Source: a bacterium
Lineage (GTDB): Bacteria; Vulcanimicrobiota; Xenobia; Xenobiales; JADMJV01
Assembly: GCA_030149525.1 (NCBI GenBank)
Contig: JASBRJ010000288.1
Coordinates: 1 to 64,000, forward strand
Length of the DNA stretch: 64,000 nucleotides
Direction of reading: 5' to 3'
Shown: in pieces, positions 8,526 to 17,112 of the stretch
Numbering within the stretch: position 1 is the stretch's first letter
How the letters are laid out: each line of letters starts with the position of its first letter
The notes under the pieces: generated by a model
Told to the model about the DNA's origin: nothing
The model's input: the letters and a program-made list of their open reading frames with translations, nothing else
Database searches by the model: none
Position numbers and translations under genes: made by a program

Positions 8526-8620
8526 CGCCGCTGATGATGCCTGTGCAGCCTCGCAAGCGAAGCGCTAACGGCTTGTCCGGTCACCCCCGAGGGGGTTTGA
8601 GGCCCTTTCCGTACAACAAG

Positions 8621-8648
8621 AAAAGCCACTCCGAATGGAGTGGCTTTT
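8621..8648. terminator. Terminator of the tRNA operon
   Basis: Perfect 12-bp inverted repeat AAAAGCCACTCC with a GAAT loop; the arms begin in A and end in T, so it can act on both strands. It lies 2 nt after the 3' end of tRNA-Val and closes the leftward tRNA transcript. Confidence 0.9.
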
Positions 8649-8650
8649 AG

Positions 8651-8727
8651 TGGTGGGCGGAGAGGGACTCGAACCCCCGACCCCCTCGGTGTAAACGAGA
8701 TGCTCTAGCCAACTGAGCTATCCGCCC
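8651..8727 (-). tRNA. tRNA-Val (anticodon UAC)
   Basis: Complete cloverleaf on the minus strand. The 7-bp acceptor stem is GGGCGGA/TCCGCCC, the D arm is TAGCTCAGTTGGCTAGAGC, the anticodon loop TTTACAC contains UAC, and the T loop is TTCGAGT. The 3' CCA is genome-encoded. It is the last gene of a three-tRNA operon. Confidence 0.97.
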
Positions 8728-8730
8728 ACA

Positions 8731-8806
8731 TGGTGACCCGGACGAGATTTGAACTCGCGATCTTCGCCTTGAAAGGGCGACGTCCTAACCGCTAGACCAC
8801 CGGGCC
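8731..8806 (-). tRNA. tRNA-Glu (anticodon UUC)
   Basis: Complete cloverleaf. The acceptor stem starts GGCCCGG, the D arm is GTCTAGCGGTTAGGAC, the anticodon loop CTTTCAA contains UUC, and the T arm contains GTTCAAATC. The 3' CCA is encoded. Only 3 nt separate it from tRNA-Val, so the two are processed from one transcript. Confidence 0.97.
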
Positions 8807-8832
8807 AAATTTATTGTTTTTTTTTCTAATCC

Positions 8833-8908
8833 TGGTGGGCCCACCAGGATTCGAACCTGGGACCAACTGGTTATGAGCCAGCTGCTCTAACCACTGAGCT
8901 ATGGGCCC
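8833..8908 (-). tRNA. tRNA with CAU anticodon (elongator Met or Ile2)
   Basis: Complete cloverleaf with acceptor stem GGGCCCA/TGGGCCC, anticodon loop CTCATAA (CAU), T loop TTCGAAT and an encoded CCA. The D loop rules out an initiator-type layout. A CAU anticodon reads AUG, or AUA when modified by TilS. The choice cannot be made safely by eye. First gene of the operon. Confidence 0.93.
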
Positions 8909-8919
8909 GCGTGCGGCTC

Positions 8920-8948
8920 ATTATAGGAAGAGAATGACCTCGCGTCAA
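8920..8948 (-). promoter_or_regulatory. Sigma70-type promoter of the tRNA operon
   Basis: On the minus strand, TTGACG (8943-8948) and a perfect TATAAT (8920-8925) are separated by exactly 17 nt. The predicted transcription start is about 5 nt before the first tRNA. A near-consensus promoter is expected for stable RNA. Confidence 0.88.
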
Positions 8949-9267
8949 TATGTTTTTTTCGCTCATTTTGAGATTTTATTTTTCGGGCCTCTTCTTCCGC
9001 GCTGAAGCGGGTCGAGAAACTGGCGTAAAATCACGTTCTCCACTTCGACCATTGCAGAATCGGTCGTGGATTTTTTCTTTATAATCCTTTCGAACAGACG
9101 GCTTTTGGTTCTTTCGGCCTCTCTAATCGGCTTGTCACCTGATCTTCTGAAACGAGGAGCGAGACGGGAGTCTCTGCTGGAGCCACCATGACACCATCAG
9201 AGAGCGTGGAGCGGCGAACTCCCACCCCCTTCCTAGCGGCTGAATGGCAGGTCTTTCGAGAACCGCT
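8949..9267. other. Intergenic stretch with a possible 27-codon frame
   Basis: Little is certain here. The one point of note is a frame at 9188-9271 on + (27 codons, MTPSESVERRTPTPFLAAEW at its start) preceded by GGAG at a good distance. A TATAAT lies at 9080, but its only -35 candidate is 22 nt upstream, which is too far. The frame overlaps the stop of the convergent gene. It may be chance. Confidence 0.3.
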
Positions 9268-10170
9268 CTAACTGGCGTAAAGCCGGGTATTCCTCTCTCT
9301 GAGCGGAAGCGAGGACATTGGGATGGGAACGACTTCCATGTCCAACTTGCTTTCCACCAGCATCAACTCAGATTCACTCATTTCCCGGGCAAAACCCATA
9401 TAGAAAGTCTTGCCCATCTGGAAGAGTGGAGTGAGGGAAAGTTTGTCGGCCACATTCTGAGGAAACATCTGGCGTTCTCGATTGGTCACCCGGGTTACGA
9501 TGAATTCGTAATCCTTCACCACCGATAGATAAAGCGAGTCGGTGGGACTGGGTTCGAACTCCAGTTGAGAGGACAAGGTGAGCGCTCTCCACGGCTCGGG
9601 ACCCATAGCAACCACGTAACCGAGTAAGCAGAAGATGATTCCACTTCGATTGGTCTTGAAGAACTGCCTGAGGGTGTGCTCTACGGCCAACCAGTGCTCT
9701 GCACTGACGCCGGATCTGTGAGCCATGCGACGATGCCAGAGGTAGGGATGAGAACGGTACCTGAGGTCACGCAGAACCCGGTACGCTTCGCCCGCCTGAC
9801 CGCTGAGCAAAAAGTATTGAATCTTCAGAAACTGAAGCTGCTCTCTGATGTCGGACTCCTCGTTGGGTGCGAGGATGCCACCATATTTTCTCAGCAGCTC
9901 CTCAGCCGCCAGAGACTTGACGATGGCTCGGGGGAAATCTTTGTCTTCGAAGGCTGTGCGGCCCTCGGCCATAAGCGTTTGGACAAGACCTACCTTCGGG
10001 CTTCTGGCAACCTCGGCCGCCACACGTGTAGCAAGGACGGGATGAGCACCGGACCGATAGGCCGAACCCGAAACTGTAACGGGCTCTCGAAGCATTCTGG
10101 TGAAGAGTCGAAGCTTTTTCGAGCGGCTGATTTTTAGACTGTCGTCTGTATGAGTGTTTGGACCTTCCAT
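9268..10170 (-). CDS. Orphan TPR-like helical protein
   Basis: 300 residues from the ATG at 10170 (MEGPNTHTDD); an earlier in-frame ATG at 10224 has no support. No family is recognised. Residues about 65-190 are strongly helical with repeats of TPR character (AEGRTAFEDKDFPRAIVKSL, FLLSGQAGEAYRVLRDL). A hydrophobic segment, SGIIFCLLGYVVAMGPE, lies in the middle. The C-terminal part (SLTPLFQMGKTFYMGF, SKLDMEVVPIPMSSLPLRE) is more strand-like. No signal peptide is present. It lies downstream of the large glmS-like gene but is separated from it by a perfect 22-nt palindrome, so it is probably transcribed separately. Confidence 0.7.
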   Translation of the reverse strand: MEGPNTHTDDSLKISRSKKLRLFTRMLREPVTVSGSAYRSGAHPVLATRVAAEVARSPKVGLVQTLMAEGRTAFEDKDFPRAIVKSLAAEELLRKYGGILAPNEESDIREQLQFLKIQYFLLSGQAGEAYRVLRDLRYRSHPYLWHRRMAHRSGVSAEHWLAVEHTLRQFFKTNRSGIIFCLLGYVVAMGPEPWRALTLSSQLEFEPSPTDSLYLSVVKDYEFIVTRVTNRERQMFPQNVADKLSLTPLFQMGKTFYMGFAREMSESELMLVESKLDMEVVPIPMSSLPLRERNTRLYAS

Positions 10171-10257
10171 TGCTACGTCATCATAGCCAATTCGGACTAA
10201 ACAAGGATGTGACGCAGCACACAATTTGAAGAGTATTCATCAAATTCAATATTAAAG

Positions 10258-10279
10258 AAACCCCATGGCCATGGGGTTT
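10258..10279. terminator. Palindromic terminator after the GlmS-like gene
   Basis: A perfect 22-nt palindrome, AAACCCCATGG and its complement, 90 nt beyond the stop of the leftward GlmS-like gene. It can fold as a hairpin ending in TTT on either strand. Confidence 0.6.
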
Positions 10280-10368
10280 CAGGACGCTTGAGCGAGGTGG
10301 TTTAGGAATAAACCTCTCAACGACGGGATCCGTGAGGTGTAGAGAATACCTCTTGACAAAATGTCTGT

Positions 10369-13300
10369 CTAAGCCATTGAACCTTGACTTTGCATTTCCA
10401 GAATCTGCGCGGCCAACTCTTTCACCGGAGTCATCACCAGATTCTCCGCTTCGATAGAGTCGAGGAAAGAATCGTTCCAGACGACATCCCGTTCGGTGAT
10501 CAAGCTCTTGAGGTTCTCATACTTCTGGCGCAAATCCTGAAGAACGGAGATCTTGATCTGGCGACTGACCTCGGATTTGAAATCCAGGTGAAGCAGAACA
10601 AGCTTCTCAACTCGCCCCCGCGGGACGATGGGAACAATGGCAATGGGCCTGCGGTCGCGGCTTCCTCGCCCGAGATATAGCGACGTGCTTCGAACGGCCC
10701 ACTCCTTGTTGCCCACAAGCTTGGTCTCGTTGTCGGCCCGAGATGTCATTTCGGTGGCTATACCCACCTTCTTAAGCGTTTTCACACTGGAGTCGTCGGT
10801 GGTCTCACCCAGGGCCCCCAGCCCTTCCACCTGGTAAGAGGTTGCGCCGGCCACCTGTTCGACCACCTGGTTCAATCCACGCAGTATCACAGAGTCTCGG
10901 TAAGGAATACTGTCCACCGGCAGTCCAAGGTCTCGGAACGGACTGAAAACTACTCCGTCGAAGACTTCTTCCAGACGAGAAATGCCCACCGTAATCGTCT
11001 TAGCCTGGTGCTTGATCGCGTCGATGGGCCGACTCAATTCGTGAATCGCCTTGGACGCTACTGTGATAAAGGTTGCGGTCAATTCTTTGGGTGTCCCGCG
11101 ACCTTGATACTCCGCTGCGAACTGACTCAGCGAGCGGGACCCCATCAGATAGCCGAGCAGGGAAGTGAGTTCCGTGGCAACTTCCACCGACAAACTGGAA
11201 TTGAAACGACCTTTGACCAGATCTTCCTGAAAACGCTTGGCCAAAACCATAACACGAGCTAGAGCCTTACCGCTGGGGACTCCGTCGTCGGCGGTGAAAA
11301 AAGACACAGCGGTGGCCCGGGCTTCCCTGAGACGCTCCGCCCCTTCATCGATGGCCATGGCACAGAAGTAGCCCCACAGGTGGCCCACGACCACGTTCAA
11401 AAGAACCGAAGCACACTGGGAAGCCTTGGGCACCGGTATGACTCCGGCGGCGTAAGGCTCGAAGCCTTCGAAGTCTTGGCTGCAAACCACAATGGGAATG
11501 GATTTGTGGGAGCGGAAGATAGCCACTTCTTTAACAGCGTCACGCAATGCCACCTGACTCAAACCGGCGGTCAAAACCAGAGTCAGAGGCTCCGAGGAGA
11601 GGTCGATATGTTTCTTATCTTCGATCTGGTCGGTGGCGATCGACTTGTAGCAAAGTTCTGCCAGCTTGATACGGATCTCGTCGGCAGCAGCGCGGGTCAC
11701 TCCGCTTCCCACAACCGCCCAGTCGCGTCGGGTGGGCGCATATTCGCGAGCCAAGGTGCGAACTCTGTCTTGAGTCTCCCTGGATAGAACAGAGCGCATG
11801 AGGGCCGGTAACCGGTCCAACTCTTCCAACTCCCGATACAGATTCTCTTCGGAGAGTAAGCCTAGCTCCTGAGCCAGTCGAAAGACGATGAGATAACCGG
11901 CTACCACCTGGGAGTAAAAAGCCTTGGTAGAGGCCACCGACATCTCAATATCACGACCGTCGCTGGTGTAAAGAACTCCGTCTACCTTGAAGGTCAGATC
12001 GCTGTTTCGACGGTTGACGATTCCCACGACTGCGGCCCCACGCTCTCGCGCCATATCGATGGTTCGGTTGGTGTCTGTAGTGGTCCCCGATTGAGAAATG
12101 GCGATGATGAGAGAGTCGGACAGATCGTTTCTCATGCGATAACCCGACAACTCGGTCGCCTTCATGGCACCCACAGCCAAACGCCCGGCGAAAATCTGCT
12201 CCATATAAACAGAGACTGCCTGACCGGCCACCGCCGCCGTCCCCTGTCCGATGAAGAGAACTTGCTTAATCTCGCCGTTCTTCAATCTCTCCAGAACCCT
12301 GGTGGGAATGACCGAATCGCCAAGATTCATTCGAACCGCGAACGGCTCGCGACTGAGCGAGTACTTCCCTCTCAGGGTCTTCTCCACCGATCCGGGGGCC
12401 TCGGAGATCTCTTTGTGTAGATAGTGGTGAAAATCTTTGCGGTCGATGTCACGAGTAGTGATCTCCGCGCTCTTGCAGTCTTTTTCGGCAAGCTTGATCG
12501 GCTCACCGGTGACGGAGAGGGCCTTAATGGCATCCCACTGTCCTCGGCCCTCGCGGGAAAGGATCAGGATCTGCCCTGCGGTCTCAGGACGCCCGGGCAC
12601 ATGTTCTGCGGTTCCGTCCATCCGAATAAAGCGAGGGGTCTGCTCCACCACGCCGTAGAGTTCGGAGGCAAAGACGTAGCCGTTCTCCATCAGGCCGACG
12701 AAAAGAGACTGACCCGACCCCTTCAGCGCCAGATAGAGGCGATCGGGATCGGCGGTGGTCTCAAGCACAATGGCAAACGAACCTTCACACTCCCCTACCA
12801 TTCGGCAGAAAGCTTTCTTCGGGTCTTTCTCTTCGGCAAGCATCGCGTCGAATAGGACGGGAACAATCTTGGCATCGGTCCCGATATTGTGGGAGATGGC
12901 GTGCTTCTTCTCGCCGTAGAGACGAGCTTTGAGAGCTTGATAGTTGTCCACGTCGCCATTCACGCAAGCCGTGGTTATGTGACCTGATAGGTTGGACGTA
13001 ACGCCTTCTTCGGTAACGGTCACTTCATCCACAGGGTGACAGTTCGGCTCAGAAATGATTCCGTTGGAGGCCCAGCGAGAGTGAGAGTAGACGATACTTG
13101 CCGACTGCTCGAAATCGACCAGGTCCCAGAACAGAGAATCGTTGGCTATGTCCTCGTAGAGAGCCCGAACGTTGTCTCCCAAAGCCCCGACTTCCTGAGC
13201 TACTTTATAGCTAAAAACCGTCTCGACTCTGTCCGCTACGGGGAAAACTCTGACCGCCAGATTGACGAAATCCTGAGGTTCCTGACGGCGCTCCCAGATC

Positions 13301-13887
13301 TTTTGCTGCTCGGAATCAAGAGAATTCAGAAACTCCTTGTATTGAGCGTCGGGAAGAGTGATCCGGGTACAGATACCGCAGGAGTCACGACCCCGAACCT
13401 CCATGCGACAAATGTTCTCCAAAGCCACCACAAGTTTCCACGCGTGGAACAATCGAGGGGCGGTCCGCTCTCGTTCCAGGAGTAACTTTCCCAAGCGGGG
13501 CAGGAAGGCGAGAACGTCTTCTCTGATGGCCCACAACAGATCTCGGCAGATCACCAGCACACCGTTGAGCTGCTCTTGCTGCGAGCTATCGAGAGTCGCC
13601 GTGTGGTCCAGGTAGTCGGAAACCCGGGCTTCCCAACCCGTCAGTTCGCGAGCCCAAGATTGGACCCGTTGGAGCGCCTCGGCACTGGTTGAGATCTGCT
13701 GAATAGAAGAAAACTCTTTCAATCGTTGAGCTTTGCTGAACAGGCTCTCCAGCTTGTCCGCGAGTTGATTCCCCGCGATCTTCTCCGGCTCGTAAGACAA
13801 AACGTCTTTGAGTTCGGCGTCAAAGTTATCCCAGGGAAAATCTGCTCCCTGGGAAGAATCGTAAACTAATCCGGCTATACCACACAT
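10369..13887 (-). CDS. Long GlmS-like amidotransferase with two SIS domains
   Basis: 1172 residues, about twice the 600-odd of ordinary glucosamine-6-phosphate synthase, which makes glucosamine-6-P from fructose-6-P and glutamine. It starts MCGIAGLV, so C2 can be the nucleophile of a class II glutaminase. About 145 extra helical residues then intervene before the conserved RMEVRGRDSCGI (near 164). SRWASNG and VNGDVDNY match the substrate-binding motifs. SIS1 starts near 545 (LFIGQGTAAV, AISQSGTTTD, VASTKAF) and SIS2 near 724. Residues about 860-1172 are an extra domain I cannot name. The usual GlmS C-terminal signature is not seen. It may make glucosamine-6-P or be a specialised relative. It is divergent from the acyl-AMP ligase. 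No glmS ribozyme is visible upstream. Confidence 0.85.
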   Translation of the reverse strand: MCGIAGLVYDSSQGADFPWDNFDAELKDVLSYEPEKIAGNQLADKLESLFSKAQRLKEFSSIQQISTSAEALQRVQSWARELTGWEARVSDYLDHTATLDSSQQEQLNGVLVICRDLLWAIREDVLAFLPRLGKLLLERERTAPRLFHAWKLVVALENICRMEVRGRDSCGICTRITLPDAQYKEFLNSLDSEQQKIWERRQEPQDFVNLAVRVFPVADRVETVFSYKVAQEVGALGDNVRALYEDIANDSLFWDLVDFEQSASIVYSHSRWASNGIISEPNCHPVDEVTVTEEGVTSNLSGHITTACVNGDVDNYQALKARLYGEKKHAISHNIGTDAKIVPVLFDAMLAEEKDPKKAFCRMVGECEGSFAIVLETTADPDRLYLALKGSGQSLFVGLMENGYVFASELYGVVEQTPRFIRMDGTAEHVPGRPETAGQILILSREGRGQWDAIKALSVTGEPIKLAEKDCKSAEITTRDIDRKDFHHYLHKEISEAPGSVEKTLRGKYSLSREPFAVRMNLGDSVIPTRVLERLKNGEIKQVLFIGQGTAAVAGQAVSVYMEQIFAGRLAVGAMKATELSGYRMRNDLSDSLIIAISQSGTTTDTNRTIDMARERGAAVVGIVNRRNSDLTFKVDGVLYTSDGRDIEMSVASTKAFYSQVVAGYLIVFRLAQELGLLSEENLYRELEELDRLPALMRSVLSRETQDRVRTLAREYAPTRRDWAVVGSGVTRAAADEIRIKLAELCYKSIATDQIEDKKHIDLSSEPLTLVLTAGLSQVALRDAVKEVAIFRSHKSIPIVVCSQDFEGFEPYAAGVIPVPKASQCASVLLNVVVGHLWGYFCAMAIDEGAERLREARATAVSFFTADDGVPSGKALARVMVLAKRFQEDLVKGRFNSSLSVEVATELTSLLGYLMGSRSLSQFAAEYQGRGTPKELTATFITVASKAIHELSRPIDAIKHQAKTITVGISRLEEVFDGVVFSPFRDLGLPVDSIPYRDSVILRGLNQVVEQVAGATSYQVEGLGALGETTDDSSVKTLKKVGIATEMTSRADNETKLVGNKEWAVRSTSLYLGRGSRDRRPIAIVPIVPRGRVEKLVLLHLDFKSEVSRQIKISVLQDLRQKYENLKSLITERDVVWNDSFLDSIEAENLVMTPVKELAAQILEMQSQGSMA

Positions 13888-13989
13888 TGCGGGCCATTTC
13901 TCTTCCTAAACCACGCAACCTCCTACTTTCGGGCCTTCATTCCCACCCCGAAGGATGAAATCTGCCTGAGTTGAAGGGCTTTTAGCTTG

Positions 13990-14016
13990 TTGACACGGAG
14001 TGTCACCAGGTATAAA
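13990..14016 (+). promoter_or_regulatory. Candidate promoter of the acyl-AMP ligase gene
   Basis: TTGACA (13990-13995) and TATAAA (14011-14016) with a 15-nt spacer, slightly short, about 50 nt before the ATG at 14067. It lies in the divergent gap between this gene and the GlmS-like gene. Confidence 0.5.
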
Positions 14017-14066
14017 TTTCCCAGGGATATAGCTTTCCTACTGCCAGTCTTGGAGTGCCGGTTGTC

Positions 14067-15815
14067 ATGAAGAATACGCAGACCCTTATAGATCTTCTCC
14101 TGGAAAGGGCCGAATCTCCCCAACAGAGTGTAGGTTACCGATTCCTTCTGAACGGAGAGGACAAGTATGAAGACTGCAGTTACGCAGAACTTGCCCACCG
14201 GGCGAAAGTCTTGGCCGCAGAACTCCAGAAACGAAAGCTTGAAGGTGAGCGAGCTCTGCTGCTCTTTCCACCCGGAATCGAATATATCGTGGCCTTCTTC
14301 GGCTGCTTACTGGCCGGGGTCACGCCCGTTCCCGCCTACCCTCCCGATATCCGGCGAGCTTCCAAAACCATACCCCGTCTAAAAGTGATCGCCGACGACT
14401 GTCAACCCAAAGCCGCCCTCACAAGCCATGCCATCCTTAAGAAAGTTCGACCTCTTCTTTTCGTCACCGGCCAACTCTTCAAGATGAAGTGGCTCTCTCC
14501 TCAAATGGCTCCGGAAAAGGGGGTCAAGAATTGGAGGAAACCCCACCTTTCAGGAAGCGATGTGGCCTTTCTCCAGTATACCTCCGGCTCCACTTCAAAG
14601 CCCAAAGGGGTCCGGGTCACCCACTCCAACCTCCTCAACAATCTCTCCCACATCGAGCACAATTTCGGTCACACCACAAAAAGCCAGGGAGTCATCTGGC
14701 TTCCTCCCTACCATGACATGGGCCTCATCGGCGGCATTCTGGCCCCTCTCTACACTGGATTCCCCGTCACCCTCATGAGCCCCCTGGACTTCATTCGCAA
14801 ACCGGTTCGTTGGCTGAAAGCCATCAGCGACTACAAAGCCACAACTTCCGGCGGCCCCAATTTCGCCTATGAACTGGCTCTGCGTAGGACCACCACGGAA
14901 ATGGCGGAAACCCTGGATCTCTCCAGTTGGACGGTGGCCTTCAACGGAGCCGAACCGATTCGACCCGACACTCTGGACAAGTTTACCGAAAGATTTCAAT
15001 CCTCCGGATTTTCCCGAGAGGCCTTTCACCCTTGCTACGGCTTGGCTGAATCGACTCTCATTGTCACAGGTGCCGAGGTGGGCCGAGACGTGGAATCCCT
15101 TTCGGTGGATGACCAGGCTCTCAATCAAGACAGAGTCAAAGCTCCTCGCCCCGATCAACCGGAAAGACAACTCATCTCCTGCGGCGCCCCCATGCCCGGC
15201 CTGGAAGTGGTTGTCGTCAACCCCAGAACGCTTCGCCGACTGGACGGCGATCAGGTTGGGGAGATTCTGGTCCGTGGCGAATCGGTAGCCGACGGCTACT
15301 GGAACAATCCCCGTGCCACCCGAGAGGCTTTCCAGGTTTTTCTCCCCAAAGAAGACGGCGGCACCGGCCCCTACATGCGAACCGGTGACCTCGGCTTCTT
15401 CCGCAACGGTCAACTTTACGTCTGCGGTCGCTCCAAGGAATTGATCATCATTCGCGGCCGCAACTACTATCCCCAGGATATCGAGAGAGCGGTCGACGGC
15501 GTTCACCCCGCCTTGCGCACGGGCTGTCTTGCCGCCTTCGGCCTCAACGAGGGCAATGAAGAAAAGGTCGGCCTCATCGCCGAAGTGCGAGAGCCCCGGG
15601 GCACCAACTTCGACGATGTGGTCCAGGCCATTCGTCGCGCCGTTAGCGAAAAAATCCAAGTGAAGGTCCACTGCATCGGACTCGTTCCTAAAGACGGTGT
15701 TCCCAAAACAAGCTCCGGCAAGATCCAACGTCGATTGTCTCAGGCCCAATATACCGAGCGAAAACTCAAACTTGTCCATCAGTGGCATGAGGCCGGCAAG
15801 GCGGGGCTGAACTAG
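14067..15815 (+). CDS. Fatty acyl-AMP ligase (FAAL-like)
   Basis: 582 residues. This adenylate-forming enzyme activates a fatty acid with ATP to acyl-AMP, usually for loading onto an acyl carrier protein or polyketide/lipopeptide enzyme. Motifs are YTSGSTSKPKGV (P-loop, A3), GLAEST (A5 region), RTGDLGF (A7), GRSKELIIIRGRNYYPQDIE (A8) and the C-terminal catalytic lysine in PKTSSGKIQRR. LPPYHDMGLIGG and PAYPPDIRR are typical of the FAAL/DIP2 clade rather than acyl-CoA ligases. The ATG at 14067 follows a GGAG; a GTG 12 nt earlier is possible. No carrier protein or synthase gene lies nearby, so the acceptor is unknown. A lipoprotein gene follows closely. Confidence 0.88.
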   Translation: MKNTQTLIDLLLERAESPQQSVGYRFLLNGEDKYEDCSYAELAHRAKVLAAELQKRKLEGERALLLFPPGIEYIVAFFGCLLAGVTPVPAYPPDIRRASKTIPRLKVIADDCQPKAALTSHAILKKVRPLLFVTGQLFKMKWLSPQMAPEKGVKNWRKPHLSGSDVAFLQYTSGSTSKPKGVRVTHSNLLNNLSHIEHNFGHTTKSQGVIWLPPYHDMGLIGGILAPLYTGFPVTLMSPLDFIRKPVRWLKAISDYKATTSGGPNFAYELALRRTTTEMAETLDLSSWTVAFNGAEPIRPDTLDKFTERFQSSGFSREAFHPCYGLAESTLIVTGAEVGRDVESLSVDDQALNQDRVKAPRPDQPERQLISCGAPMPGLEVVVVNPRTLRRLDGDQVGEILVRGESVADGYWNNPRATREAFQVFLPKEDGGTGPYMRTGDLGFFRNGQLYVCGRSKELIIIRGRNYYPQDIERAVDGVHPALRTGCLAAFGLNEGNEEKVGLIAEVREPRGTNFDDVVQAIRRAVSEKIQVKVHCIGLVPKDGVPKTSSGKIQRRLSQAQYTERKLKLVHQWHEAGKAGLN

Positions 15816-15854
15816 GCCGGGAAGAAAGCGGTGAGGGCTGCGACAGAAGACGAC

Positions 15855-16295
15855 ATGTGGCATAAAATCACGCTCCTGCTCCTCACTCTCTGCCTCCTAG
15901 GCTGCAACTCGACTCCACCTACTAACAAAGCCTTCTACGAGGCCCAACGCTCCACCCTGGCAGCGCTTGAATCCCTAAAGTGGCCCGCCCCGGAATCCAT
16001 CAAACGAGAACAGATCAAAGAACTTTATCTTGAGTTCCAGTCGGTCAAAAAGACCATGGCCCAGGCCCATCTTCATCACGACGGACAAACCGACGAATCT
16101 CGAAGCTACAGTCTGCTGGTAGATATCAATGACGATCTCGACCATATCCTGCAGAGTCTCAACGGGCTTACCCTGGCCGAGCAGATGCCGGAAGAGAAAG
16201 TCCGCCTTCTTCGAAGACAATACACGGTCGCGGTAGAAAAATTTGAGCGACACCTTCAGGAACTCAAGAGCACTCTCGATTCCGAAGAGGGTTAG
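15855..16295 (+). CDS. Small lipoprotein of unknown function
   Basis: 146 residues from the ATG at 15855 (MWHKITLLLLTLCLLGCNST). The lipobox LLGC gives a clear lipid anchor. The mature part is almost wholly helical with heptad-like Leu spacing (VRLLRRQYTVAVEKFERHLQ), so a small coiled coil or helical bundle is likely. An in-frame GTG 24 nt earlier would spoil the signal peptide. It starts 40 nt after the acyl-AMP ligase and is probably cotranscribed with it. Confidence 0.75.
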   Translation: MWHKITLLLLTLCLLGCNSTPPTNKAFYEAQRSTLAALESLKWPAPESIKREQIKELYLEFQSVKKTMAQAHLHHDGQTDESRSYSLLVDINDDLDHILQSLNGLTLAEQMPEEKVRLLRRQYTVAVEKFERHLQELKSTLDSEEG

Positions 16296-16384
16296 GGCCC
16301 GTTGAGACGCCTTTTAACACAAATTTGATGGTTCTTTCACGCTCCCCGAGTAGTCTGTAGTCAAATCAGTCCAGGAGCTTTCTC

Positions 16385-17104
16385 GTGAATATCCCCTCAA
16401 GCCAATATGTCAGAGTCCCCAAGCGGCAAGACCTTCCCGCTCTACCCCAGCCACCCAACGGCAAGGGACCCTTCAAGGCCGAAGTCAGCTTTATCGCTCC
16501 GGACACCATCGACACTCGGCTAGGCTCCATCCCCGCCGACTATACGAGCTACCTTTCCGGCAGCGAGCGTGGTCGCCGATTCCAGCCCGGCCAACTGAAG
16601 GAAGCTGCGAATCGCTACGGACGTTCCACCGACATTTGGCGAAAGCAACCCCAGTACAACGAGGACGGCACCGTGAAAATGCACGAGGTCACCCAAACCA
16701 TCGAAGCTAAGACTTACAGCCGCACAGGAAAGACTCTCAGCTACGGCGCCGTGGGCGCTGCCTTGGGCGGCGTCGCCGGCGGAGTTGTAGGCTACTTTCT
16801 GGGCGACGCCGGCACGGGTGCGATTGTGGGCGCAACCGCCGTTGGTGGAGTTTTCGGAGCCACCGGCTTTCAGGTCGCCAAAGACGACAGAGTTCGCCTG
16901 GAGTGGCAAGAGACCCCGGTCAAAGAGTTCGACCTACAGGGCTACTCTTACGACCGGGATGAAAATAAGGACGACGAAGGCGACACCGAGGACTACGATC
17001 ACGAGTTCAGGCCCATCATTGCCGAAAAGCAGGTGGGTCAATATTTCCGCCCCGTAGTTGTTCACTACGACAAGAACGATCCGACACAAGGCGGCCTGAA
17101 GTAA
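16385..17104 (+). CDS. Glycine-zipper protein with Ser/Pro leader
   Basis: 239 residues, GTG start with AGGAG 8 nt upstream. The family is not recognised. The first 30 residues (MNIPSSQYVRVPKRQDLPAL) are polar and Pro-rich, with no signal peptide. Residues about 119-165 are a long Gly-rich hydrophobic hairpin (GAVGAALGGVAGGVVGYFLG, then GAIVGATAVGGVFG) of the glycine-zipper type that packs in membranes or oligomeric pores. The C-terminal part is soluble and acidic (DRDENKDDEGDTEDYDHEF). The next gene starts 8 nt after this stop and encodes a similar protein, and a third glycine-zipper segment lies in the amylase that follows convergently. Confidence 0.65.
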   Translation: MNIPSSQYVRVPKRQDLPALPQPPNGKGPFKAEVSFIAPDTIDTRLGSIPADYTSYLSGSERGRRFQPGQLKEAANRYGRSTDIWRKQPQYNEDGTVKMHEVTQTIEAKTYSRTGKTLSYGAVGAALGGVAGGVVGYFLGDAGTGAIVGATAVGGVFGATGFQVAKDDRVRLEWQETPVKEFDLQGYSYDRDENKDDEGDTEDYDHEFRPIIAEKQVGQYFRPVVVHYDKNDPTQGGLK

Positions 17105-17112
17105 GCTTTCCT

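Noticed and set aside
9080-9271. Promoter and 27-codon gene in the 9.1-kb gap
   Set aside because: The TATAAT lacks a -35 at the right distance and the frame is too short to tell from chance, so it is listed only as a possibility.
13888-14066. glmS ribozyme upstream of the GlmS-like gene
   Set aside because: The 179-nt divergent gap is too short to hold both promoters and a ribozyme, and I see no matching core sequence.
14595-15863. 422-residue antisense frame over the acyl-AMP ligase
   Set aside because: Same bias artefact; the ligase has complete catalytic motifs on the + strand.
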